Assembly (NCBI RefSeq): GCF_024666595.1
Contig: NZ_CP088296.1
Coordinates: 2,108,001 to 2,172,000 of the forward strand
Origin: Sphingomonas sp. J315
GTDB lineage: Bacteria; Pseudomonadota; Alphaproteobacteria; Sphingomonadales; Sphingomonadaceae
DNA: 64,000 bases
Reading direction: 5' to 3'
The translations under genes were made by a program, and so were the position numbers. Below, piece after piece: positions 1 to 7,390 of the stretch (positions are counted from its first letter, which is position 1; each line of letters begins with the position of its first letter). The notes beneath the pieces were generated by a model, which did no database searches, was not told the origin of the DNA, and saw only the letters and a list, made by a program, of their open reading frames with translations.

Positions 1-403
1 TGACCGCGATGCCCTGGCGCTCCAGCTGGTCGAAATAGCTGGTCAGTTCGCCTGCCGGGACCGCGGTGCCGCCCTCGCCCGCGATCAGCGTGGTCACGCC
101 CATGCGCAATTTGTTGACCGCCGACCCGTCGTTGAGCAGCGCGCGCTGGCTGTGGTCGAGCATGTCGATGAACCCGGGCGCGACATAGCGGCCGCGCGCA
201 TCGACCTCCTGCTTGCCGGTGCCGGTGACGGTGCCGATCGCGACGATCTTGCCGTCCTTGATCGCCACGTCCCCGCTGACCCAGGGATTGCCCGCCCCGT
301 CGAGCACGCGCCCGCCCCGGATCACGATGTCGAACATTGGATCGGCCGGGGCGGTGGCCCCGATCAGCAAAGGCACGGCGAGCAGGGCGAGCGATCGGAT
401 CAT
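1..403 (-). CDS. Amidohydrolase, N-acyl-D-amino-acid deacylase-like (first 134 codons only; runs off the left edge)
   Basis: The visible part has a short hydrophobic export signal (MIRSLALLAVPLLIGATA) and then the beta-sandwich and first strand of a metal-dependent amidohydrolase (FDIVIRGGRVLDGAGNPW, VDARGRYVAPGFIDMLDHS). The family removes acyl groups from N-acyl-D-amino acids or cleaves related amides. The usual HxH after GFID reads MLDH, so the first metal ligand is not canonical; whether activity is kept cannot be judged from this fragment. Its ATG overlaps the stop of the preceding dgcA by 4 bp (ATGA), which implies translational coupling and places it last of the visible genes in a six-gene minus-strand operon. 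That context fits processing of N-acetyl-D-glutamate or D-amino-acid peptides, but the exact substrate is inference. Confidence 0.8.
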   Translation of the reverse strand, partial: MIRSLALLAVPLLIGATAPADPMFDIVIRGGRVLDGAGNPWVSGDVAIKDGKIVAIGTVTGTGKQEVDARGRYVAPGFIDMLDHSQRALLNDGSAVNKLRMGVTTLIAGEGGTAVPAGELTSYFDQLERQGIAV

Positions 404-1389
404 GTTTTGGGTCCCCAGACACTGTCGTCACAACTGACTTTGCCGTCGCGATAGACGATCGACGGGGTGCGATCCTGCTTCAGGAACGTCGGGCCGTCGA
501 GATCGACGATGTTGCAGCGCTGCGCGAGAATGAAGGCCGGGGCCATCGACAGGCTGGTGCCGACCATGTTGCCGACCATCACGCCCAGCCCCAGCTCCTC
601 GGCCAGATCGGCGATCCTCAGCGCCTCGGTCAGCCCGCCGCATTTGTCGAGCTTGATGTTGATCACGTCAAACCTGCCGCGCGCGCTCGCGACATCGGCG
701 AGCGTCAGGATGCTCTCGTCGCCCGCGAGCGGGATCGGGGAGGTATAGCCGTCCAGGTCCGCCTCACGCCCGCGCTTGAGCGGCTGTTCGAGCAGGTCGA
801 CATTCGCCTCCACCAGCACCGCGACCAATGCGTCGAGCCGGTCGATCGTATAGCCCTGATTGGCGTCGACGCCGAGCCACACATCGGGCCGCGCCGCGCG
901 GATCGCGCGCACGCGGGCGGCGTCGAGATCGTCGTCGCCGGTCAGCTTGACCTTGATCGCGCGCGCATCGGCCCAGCCGCGCGCTGCCGCTGCCATGGCT
1001 TCGGGGTCATCCGCGCCAAGCGTGAAGGTGGTGACCACCGGATGCGGTGCGTCGATCCCGGCGACTTGCCACACCGGCACGCCCGCGCGGTCGGCCTCCA
1101 GCTCCCACAATGCCGCGTCGACCGCGTTGCGCGCACCGCCCGCCGGCATCAGCTCGCGCAGCGCCAGCCGGTTGATCCCGGCCTCGATCCCCGGCCGCGC
1201 GGTCTCGATCGCCGCGAGCATGTGATCGACGTCATCGCCCAGATAATAGACCCCCGCCGCCTCGCCGCGACCCCGCGCGCCGTCATCCTCCAGCGTGACG
1301 ACGACGATGTCCGACGTCTCGAACACATGGCCCGAAATGCGGAACGGGGCGTTGAGCGGCAGGCTCTCGCGCGCGACGGTAAGCTTCAT
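400..1389 (-). CDS. dgcA: N-acetyl-D-glutamate racemase DgcA / dipeptide epimerase family (enolase superfamily)
   Basis: A 329-residue enolase-superfamily protein of the muconate-lactonizing/dipeptide-epimerase branch. Visible catalytic parts are the KVK acid/base lysines (about residues 146-148), metal ligands in DANQ (D175), LLEQP (E201) and GDES (D224), and the second lysine in INIKLDKCGG (K246). Older annotation would call it L-Ala-D/L-Glu epimerase. Because a DUF1611/DgcN gene sits in the same operon, the DgcA assignment (racemising N-acetyl-D-Glu to N-acetyl-L-Glu in a D-glutamate catabolic route) is preferred. It lies 9 bp downstream of a serine hydrolase gene and overlaps the next amidohydrolase. 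No signal peptide, so cytoplasmic. The family is certain; the exact substrate rests on context. Confidence 0.87.
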   Translation of the reverse strand: MKLTVARESLPLNAPFRISGHVFETSDIVVVTLEDDGARGRGEAAGVYYLGDDVDHMLAAIETARPGIEAGINRLALRELMPAGGARNAVDAALWELEADRAGVPVWQVAGIDAPHPVVTTFTLGADDPEAMAAAARGWADARAIKVKLTGDDDLDAARVRAIRAARPDVWLGVDANQGYTIDRLDALVAVLVEANVDLLEQPLKRGREADLDGYTSPIPLAGDESILTLADVASARGRFDVINIKLDKCGGLTEALRIADLAEELGLGVMVGNMVGTSLSMAPAFILAQRCNIVDLDGPTFLKQDRTPSIVYRDGKVSCDDSVWGPKT

Positions 1390-1398
1390 GGAGTCCCC

Positions 1399-3348
1399 TC
1401 AATCCTCGACATAGACATATTGGTTCTGCTGCCCGTCATTGATGGTCAGCGTGCGCTTGCCGTCCTTGACCCCGACCAGCGCGTCGACGCCGATATTGCC
1501 CGGCCCGACCGAGATGATCGAGATGGTGCCATCGGCATTCTTGCGTGTCGCGATCGGTCCCTCGACGAACCCGGCCTTGATCCACTTCGCGCCATTCTTC
1601 TCGCTGATCGCTATCTGGCCCACCGCCGGGTCGGAATAATGGCCTGCAAGGTTGCCGAGCACCGCCGGATCGCCCGGATAGGTCAGCCGCCCGCGCCGCG
1701 CCGCCGCGCCCGCCTTGATCCGCGCCGCCGCTGCCGCGACATCGCGCTCCGCCTCAGGCTGGCCGTCATACAGGATTTCGAGCAGGCGGCGCAGCGTCGG
1801 GGCGAGCAGTGCCGCGCCCGGATCGCTGTTGGTCAGGATCACCATGCCGACCCCGCTCTCGGGCAGCGCGTACCAGTTGCTGTGATAGCCGAGCAACGTG
1901 CCGCCATGGGTGACGACGTTGACGCCCTTCGCATTGGTCTGGAACAGGCCCATGCCGTACCAGCTGTCGGGGCCGACCTGGACGCCCTTCTTGCGCCGCT
2001 CTGTCAGGTTCGCCTCGCTCACCACGCGCTTGCCGTCGAGCACGCCCTTGCCCAGCTCGAGCTGGACATAGCGGATCATGTCGGCTGTCGTCGCGAACGC
2101 CGCACCTGCGGGGCGATAGGGGTAGGGCGACCAGTTGAAGTCGTTCGACATCAACGTGACCTTGCCATCGATATCGAGACCATGCGGTGCCGCCCAGTTG
2201 CCCGCCATCCCCTCGGCATAGTCGAAGGTCGCGTCCTTCATGCCGAGCGGCTTGAAGATCTTCTCTTCCATCGCGCGGTCATAGCCCGCGCCGAATTCCA
2301 TCTTGGGATGCAGGACATAGCCCGCGACATAGCCTGCCGCCGATGCCAGCTGGTTGTTGTACTGGAAGAGGTCGCCGAACTTGCTGGTCGGCATCGTCGC
2401 GGCGAGCTGCGCGAAGGTGTCCGATGCGGGCTGGCCCTTGTCGGCGAGGATGAAGGCGTAATCCTTGCGCGGCAGGCCGGTGCAGGCGCAGACCAGATGC
2501 TTGACCAGCACCGACTGGGTCACCTCGTCATTGCCGAGGCGGAACTGCGGATAGAGGTCGACGACCTTCTGGTTCCAGTCGAGCTTGCCCTCGTCGGCGA
2601 GGACCGAGAGCAGCAGCGTCGTCATCCCCTTGGTGTTCGACGCGACCATGAACTTGGTGTTCTGGTCGACCTTCTCCGGCGATCCCAGCGCGCGGACGCC
2701 GAACCCGCCCTGCCACAGGACCTTGCCGTCATCGATCAGCGCGAAGCCGATGCCCGGCACCTCCAGCGTCTGCCGCGCCTTTTCGACGAAATCGGTGAGC
2801 AGCTTGATCCGTTCGGGGGTCAGCTCGTGCGCGGTCTTGCCCGCGAAGCTCTCGGCCTGAAACCCGGCGGGCTTCAGCCCCGCCTGCACCACCGACATCG
2901 CGGCGGAGCGCTTGGCGGCCGTTCCCGCGCCGCCATCGACGATCAGCACCGTCCACGCCGTCCCCTTGCGCAGCGCCAGCGCCGAACGCACCGCGCGCTC
3001 GGTCGGTGCGACTTCATAGGCAAGACTCAACCGTTCATCCCAGCCATCGCCCGCTGGCACCGGGGTGGTCAGGCGCGGCTCCGGTCCGGCGGCGCCGCGC
3101 ACGGCGACCCATGCCTTGGCCGCAGCATCCTTGCCGTCGCTCGCCGCGCCGATGTCGATCACGGAGATGCGCAGATCGCCCTCGGGCGCGGTGAAGGTCA
3201 CCGCCTGCCCGCTGCGCGCGGCGGTCCAGTCCTTGGGCTGGACGAACTGGACGCCGCTCTGGGTCTTGCCCGGCGTGTCGGCGGCCACGCTCTGCGCGAG
3301 CGCGGCGGCGGGCAGGGTCATCAGGGCGATGGCGGTCAGGAACTTCAT
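1399..3348 (-). CDS. Serine hydrolase, beta-lactamase/D-aminopeptidase family, exported
   Basis: A 649-residue protein with a signal peptide ending at ALAQ (residues 1-20), an uncharacterised N-terminal region (about 25-160), a beta-lactamase-fold hydrolase domain (about 170-500) and a C-terminal beta-rich extension. The class C/DD-peptidase triad is visible: SNTK (SxxK), YNN (YxN) and THGG (KTG equivalent). Such enzymes cleave D-amino-acid-containing peptides, esters or amides in the periplasm. The ATG at 3348 was chosen because AGGAGA lies just upstream and the signal peptide begins there. It follows a related hydrolase gene by 20 bp and precedes dgcA by 9 bp, so it is probably co-transcribed with both. 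Confidence 0.88.
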   Translation of the reverse strand: MKFLTAIALMTLPAAALAQSVAADTPGKTQSGVQFVQPKDWTAARSGQAVTFTAPEGDLRISVIDIGAASDGKDAAAKAWVAVRGAAGPEPRLTTPVPAGDGWDERLSLAYEVAPTERAVRSALALRKGTAWTVLIVDGGAGTAAKRSAAMSVVQAGLKPAGFQAESFAGKTAHELTPERIKLLTDFVEKARQTLEVPGIGFALIDDGKVLWQGGFGVRALGSPEKVDQNTKFMVASNTKGMTTLLLSVLADEGKLDWNQKVVDLYPQFRLGNDEVTQSVLVKHLVCACTGLPRKDYAFILADKGQPASDTFAQLAATMPTSKFGDLFQYNNQLASAAGYVAGYVLHPKMEFGAGYDRAMEEKIFKPLGMKDATFDYAEGMAGNWAAPHGLDIDGKVTLMSNDFNWSPYPYRPAGAAFATTADMIRYVQLELGKGVLDGKRVVSEANLTERRKKGVQVGPDSWYGMGLFQTNAKGVNVVTHGGTLLGYHSNWYALPESGVGMVILTNSDPGAALLAPTLRRLLEILYDGQPEAERDVAAAAARIKAGAAARRGRLTYPGDPAVLGNLAGHYSDPAVGQIAISEKNGAKWIKAGFVEGPIATRKNADGTISIISVGPGNIGVDALVGVKDGKRTLTINDGQQNQYVYVED

Positions 3349-3368
3349 GCGACGTCTCCTTGGCACGA

Positions 3369-4854
3369 TCACGGCTTTACCTGGTGGAATGCGACATGCG
3401 GAAGCGAACTGAACCCCAGCCGCCATTTCCCCTCGCCGCCATAGAATTGCAGCCGCTCGAACGGCCCGCCCGCGCGCGCGCCGGTGCGGCGTTCGTACAA
3501 CTGCGGCCCGATCCGCTCCCAATGCGTCTTGGCACCCTCGACGACCAGGGTGATCGCGTCCGGCCCGGCCGCCTCGACCTTCCAGTCGCGGTCGGGGTTG
3601 GCCGGGCGCGCATAGTCGCGGCGGTTCATGCGATAGGCGCCGACCGGCACCCTCTCGCCCGCCGGGGTCGCGACCTTTGGCGCGGCATTGACCGGGAACA
3701 GCCGCCCGATCAGCGCCTCGACCAGTTCGGTGCGCCCGCCATAGCTGCCCTGCCCCCCCGGTCTCGGACACGAAGAAACCCAACCCCGCCTCGGGTGCGA
3801 GGATCATGTTCGAATGAAAGTCGCCGGTATTGCCGCCATGGCCGACGAGACGCGGCCCGGCCTTTCGCACCACCATGAAGCCATGTGCCATGCCCTGCAG
3901 GCCGGGCGCGTTGGCGCGCGAATCGCGCATCAGCAATGCGACCGATTCTGCCTTCAGGATGCGCTTGCCGTCGAGCGCGCCGCCGTTCAGCATCGCCAGC
4001 ATGAACCGGCTCATGTCCGCGCCGCTGCTGCTCGCCGAACCGGCCGGCATCACCGGGCTGAACAGCTCGAACGGCTCGGCGACCAATTTCCCGTCCTTGA
4101 CCACATAGCCATTGGCCATGCGCGGCGCGAGCGCGGGCGGCAGCGGCTCGCGGAAGGTGGTTGAGGTCATGCCGAGCGGCGCGAAGATGTTGCGCTCGAC
4201 ATAGTCGGGGAAAGGCACGCCCGACACCCGCTCGACGATGTAGCCCGCGATCGCCGATCCATAGTTGGAATAGGAAATCTCGCCATCCGCCGGCCACAGC
4301 CGTTCGGGCACGCGCTGCTTGAGCCAGGTCTGGTACGGGATCAGCTTGTCGACCGACGGCGCGGTCAGATTGCCGACATCGCTCATGCCCAGCGCGTGCG
4401 ACAACAGGTCGCGCACCCGGATCGGCTTGCCCTCGAACGGCGGAATCTTGAAGTCGAGATAGGTGTTCACGTCCGCGTCGAGATCGACCTTCCCCGCCTC
4501 GACCTGCTGCAACAGCGCGGACCAGGTGAACATCTTCCCCGTCGACCCGGGGCGGAACAGCGTGCGCATCCCGTCAACCGGTACGCCCTTGTCGATATCG
4601 GCAAAGCCGTAGCCGCGCGAGAACAGGATCTTGCCCTGATAGACCACGGTGACCACCGCGCCCGCTACCTCGCGCGTCGCAATCTGCTGCGCCATCACTC
4701 CGTCGACAAAATCGGCGAGACCGGCGATGCGGGCAGGGGGAGTGGAATAGGTCGCGACGGGCGCGGGCTCGCGACCGCCGGCGGCGGCGGGCAGCGCCGA
4801 CCCGATCAGCGCAAGCGCGGCGGTGCCGCGCAGCCAGGACGATGGACGCGGCAT
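3369..4854 (-). pseudogene. Serine hydrolase, beta-lactamase family, frameshifted at a 7-C run (probable sequence error)
   Basis: The reading frame starts at MPRPSSWLRG (ATG 4854, preceded by GGGGAGAG) with a signal peptide. It shows SxxK as STGK (about S104-K107), YSN and GHGG, then switches frame after VSETGG. The run at 3753-3759 has seven Cs (Gs on the coding strand); removing one restores a continuous 494-residue protein that ends in the other frame at 3369 (...RLGFSSLPHVAFHQVKP). Domain order is beta-lactamase fold (about 40-390) and a C-terminal lipocalin-like tail. The intact motifs and clean single-base repair argue for a base-calling error, not decay. It is the third gene of the peptide/D-amino-acid operon, 71 bp after dgcN and 20 bp before its paralogue. 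Confidence 0.85.
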
Positions 4855-4925
4855 CTTACTCTCCCCTTGAACGAAGTTCAGCGGCGGCGCGGCGCCCGGA
4901 TGCTTCCCGGTGCGCCGCGCGCCGA

Positions 4926-5987
4926 TCATGCGAGGCAGCTCGCGACGAGTGCGTCGAACGCGGGGCCGCCGCGGATCGGGTCGGCGACCGGCAATCCCAG
5001 CCGCTCGCTCTCACGCGCCATCAGTTCGGCCGCTTCTTCGGCGCTGAACGCCGATGTGTTGAACGCGAACCCGCCACAGCGGATCGCTGCATTGGTACGA
5101 CTGCCGAGGCGGATCGTCAGATCGACGATCTCGTCGATCGATGTCAGCGCATAGCCCGCCGTCCCCAGCATCTCGCGTCGCCCCGGCTCGTGGCACACCA
5201 CGAACACATCGGGCTGGCTGCCATGGAGCAGTCCCAGCGACACCGCGGCAAAGGACGGATGCGTCAGCGCGCCCTGACCCTCGATCACGTCCCAGTGATC
5301 GGGCGCGGCGTCGGGGGAGAGGATTTCGGCGGCACCGGCCTCGAAATCGGAGACGACCGCGTCCATCGGCACGCCACCGCCCGCGATCATGATCCCGGTC
5401 TGGCCGGTCGCGCGGAAATCGCTGTCGATCCCGCGCGCCTCGAACGCGCGCCACAATGCGAGCGCGGTGTATTTCTTGCCCAGCGCGCAATCGGTGCCGA
5501 CGGTCAGCAGCCGCTTGCCGGTCCGCTTGCGTCCGCTCGCCACCGGGATGTTCGCTGGCGGCACGCGCACGTCGATCAACCGGCGGCCCAGTGTCTCAGC
5601 AACATGAGCAAGCCCCGGAATGTCGGACAGCCGCGCGTGCATCCCGCTGACCAGATCCAGCCCTGCCTCAAGTGCGTCGAGCAGTGCCGCGCGCCAGCTG
5701 TCGGGAATCACCCCGCCCGGATTGGCCACACCAATCACCATCGCCCGCGCGCCGCGCGCCTGTGCCTCGGCCGGGGTCATTGCGGTCAGCCCGGTGGTGA
5801 CCTCCGCCTCGGCCAGCGCATATTCGCCGACGCAGCGCTCGGGTGCCCAGTCGCGCAGGCCGAACGCGGTCTTGGCAAAGCCCGGCTCGCGCGTGTCGCC
5901 GAGGAACAGCAGATAGGGCTGGGGCAGCGCCAGAGCATCCAGATCGGGTCCGTCGCTCGGGACGGTGAGGGTGGTAAAATTGCCCAT
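4926..5987 (-). CDS. dgcN: DUF1611 family protein, D-glutamate N-acetyltransferase DgcN
   Basis: A 353-residue protein with a Rossmann-like N-terminal domain and a C-terminal P-loop domain of the DUF1611 family. The nucleotide-binding loop is visible as VGTDCALGKKYTAL (about residues 163-176), followed by VIEGQGALTHPS and FVVCHEPGR, typical of this family. DUF1611 proteins paired with an enolase-superfamily racemase have been characterised as DgcN, which acetylates D-Glu before DgcA epimerises it; both partners are in this operon. It starts 2 bp after the dipeptidase stop codon, so the two are translationally close. Family assignment is firm. The D-Glu role is transferred from homologues and supported by gene order. 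Confidence 0.87.
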   Translation of the reverse strand: MGNFTTLTVPSDGPDLDALALPQPYLLFLGDTREPGFAKTAFGLRDWAPERCVGEYALAEAEVTTGLTAMTPAEAQARGARAMVIGVANPGGVIPDSWRAALLDALEAGLDLVSGMHARLSDIPGLAHVAETLGRRLIDVRVPPANIPVASGRKRTGKRLLTVGTDCALGKKYTALALWRAFEARGIDSDFRATGQTGIMIAGGGVPMDAVVSDFEAGAAEILSPDAAPDHWDVIEGQGALTHPSFAAVSLGLLHGSQPDVFVVCHEPGRREMLGTAGYALTSIDEIVDLTIRLGSRTNAAIRCGGFAFNTSAFSAEEAAELMARESERLGLPVADPIRGGPAFDALVASCLA

Positions 5988-5989
5988 GA

Positions 5990-7123
5990 TCAGCCGCCCC
6001 AGGTCGCGGTCAGCAGCCGCTGGAAATTGCCGCCCAGCACCGCCTTGATATTCGCATCGGAATAGTTCCGCCGGATCAGCTCGTCGGCCAGCGCGTACAT
6101 CTTGAGCGGGTGGTCGAACCCGTCGACATCGATCTTTTCGCGAAAGGCGTAACTGTCCTTGTAGGCGCCGCGCAGCATCTTGTTCATCTCCGGCGAGGTG
6201 TCGTCATAGCCGTACAGGTCGGAATCGGTGCCGATCCCGACATGCTCGATCCCGGTCAGCTTCACGACATGATCGATATGGTCGGCATAATGGCGGATGG
6301 TGGTCGGGTCGGTCTTGCTGATGAAGTTGCGCACCCCGGTGATGCCCATCACCCCGCCCTTGGCCGCCATCGCCTTGATCGCCTCGTCGGTCTTGACGCG
6401 CGGATGGTCGACCAGCGCGCGGCAATTGCTGTGGGTGATCGACAGCGGCTTGGTCGAGATGGCGATGGCGTCGAGCGTGGTGCGGTCGCCGCAATGCGAC
6501 ACATCGATCAGCATCCCGACATCGTTCATCGCCTTGATGATCTCGGCGCCGAAATCGCTCACCCCGCCATCGACCCGGTCGGTCGATCCCGACCCGATCC
6601 GGTTCTGCGAATTGTAGGTCAGCTGCGCGCAGCGCTGGCCCAGGTCGTAGAAGGTCTTGACGTCGGCCGGGCGCAGGAAATGGTCGGCATTTTGCAGCCC
6701 CATGATCACCGCGACCTTGCCGTCCTTCTTCGCGCGCAGGATGTCGGCGAACTTGCTCATCCCGGTCAGGACATGGCTGTTGCGCGCGACATAATTGCCC
6801 CAGATCGCGAAGAAATTGAACGCCGCTTCCTTGGCGTTGGGGCCGCCCAGCCCGACCGCGTGGTGAATCGCGGTAATGCCGCTCGCGCGAAAGTCCGCGA
6901 CCATCTGGTCGCTCATCGGTGCGGCATAGAATTCGGGGCTGAAGTCGATCTTGATCGGGGCGAGCATGTCGACGACCACCGACTGGCGGACCAGCTCGAT
7001 CGCGCGCTTCGAATAGCTGCGCCCGGTGACCGGATCGACCTGGAAGCTGGCGCGCGCGATGTGCGGCGCGGCAATCGCGACGACCCCCAGCCCGCCGATG
7101 GCCTGACGACGAGAAACCCGCAT
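5990..7123 (-). CDS. Membrane dipeptidase (renal dipeptidase, M19 family), Tat-exported, with unusual metal site
   Basis: A 377-residue M19-type (beta/alpha)8 protein. The N-terminus has SRRQAIGG and a hydrophobic stretch, a likely twin-arginine signal. The family blocks LIDVSHCGDRTTLDAI and ITHSNCRAL hold the two histidines of one metal site, and GIGTDSD holds the substrate-pocket aspartate. However, the N-terminal HxD of canonical members (IDGHND) reads VVDMLAPI here, and the bridging Glu of the GIEGG loop reads MGLQNAD. So the alpha-metal site appears incomplete. It is the first gene of the minus-strand operon with dgcN, two D-peptidase-like hydrolases and dgcA, suggesting a role in releasing D-Glu-containing dipeptides. 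Confidence 0.88.
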   Translation of the reverse strand: MRVSRRQAIGGLGVVAIAAPHIARASFQVDPVTGRSYSKRAIELVRQSVVVDMLAPIKIDFSPEFYAAPMSDQMVADFRASGITAIHHAVGLGGPNAKEAAFNFFAIWGNYVARNSHVLTGMSKFADILRAKKDGKVAVIMGLQNADHFLRPADVKTFYDLGQRCAQLTYNSQNRIGSGSTDRVDGGVSDFGAEIIKAMNDVGMLIDVSHCGDRTTLDAIAISTKPLSITHSNCRALVDHPRVKTDEAIKAMAAKGGVMGITGVRNFISKTDPTTIRHYADHIDHVVKLTGIEHVGIGTDSDLYGYDDTSPEMNKMLRGAYKDSYAFREKIDVDGFDHPLKMYALADELIRRNYSDANIKAVLGGNFQRLLTATWGG

Positions 7124-7305
7124 TGCCCCATCTCCCCGAATTTTCTGATGAGGACGCTATAGTCCCGAATGGAGAAGGTCAACCGGTCCCGCGCGACTTG
7201 TCGCGGCCTGCTTTGGGTGCGCGGCGACCTGTTGTGCGTCCAATCGACTCAAAATAGTGGAGAATCAGGGGGATAATTGCCCACATCTTGCACCATAGGA
7301 AATAT

Positions 7306-7325
7306 ATTGTCCTGATCGGGACAAT
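7306..7325. promoter_or_regulatory. Palindromic operator candidate between the divergent dipeptidase operon and TonB receptor gene
   Basis: ATTGTCC-TGATCG-GGACAAT is a 20-bp palindrome with 18 of 20 positions symmetric. It lies 66 bp before the receptor start in the 267-bp divergent gap (7124-7390), which otherwise holds an AT-richer stretch and no convincing gene. The position suits a repressor or activator shared by the two divergent units. The binding protein is unknown; the Crp/Fnr-type gene at 10315 is one candidate. Confidence 0.45.
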
Positions 7326-7390
7326 GTGTCACTTTTCTTTCCCTGGGAGAGGATGGCCGCCCGGGAGGCAGGCCAACAAGGGGAGAAGAC

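Noticed and set aside
337..3444. A 1035-residue open frame on the plus strand opposite the hydrolase/dgcA genes
   Set aside because: Composition is Arg/Asp/His-rich with no recognisable domain, and the minus strand encodes clear enzymes with motifs. It is an antisense frame produced by high GC content.
3753..3759. Poly-G tract as a phase-variation switch of the serine hydrolase
   Set aside because: Ten similar indels occur in unrelated genes of the window, including essential nrdA. A general sequencing artefact explains this better than programmed variation.
1399..4929. A single 1176-residue hydrolase fusion
   Set aside because: It arises only because the upstream gene's frameshift removes its stop. 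Each half has its own signal peptide, ribosome-binding site and complete SxxK-YxN-HGG set.
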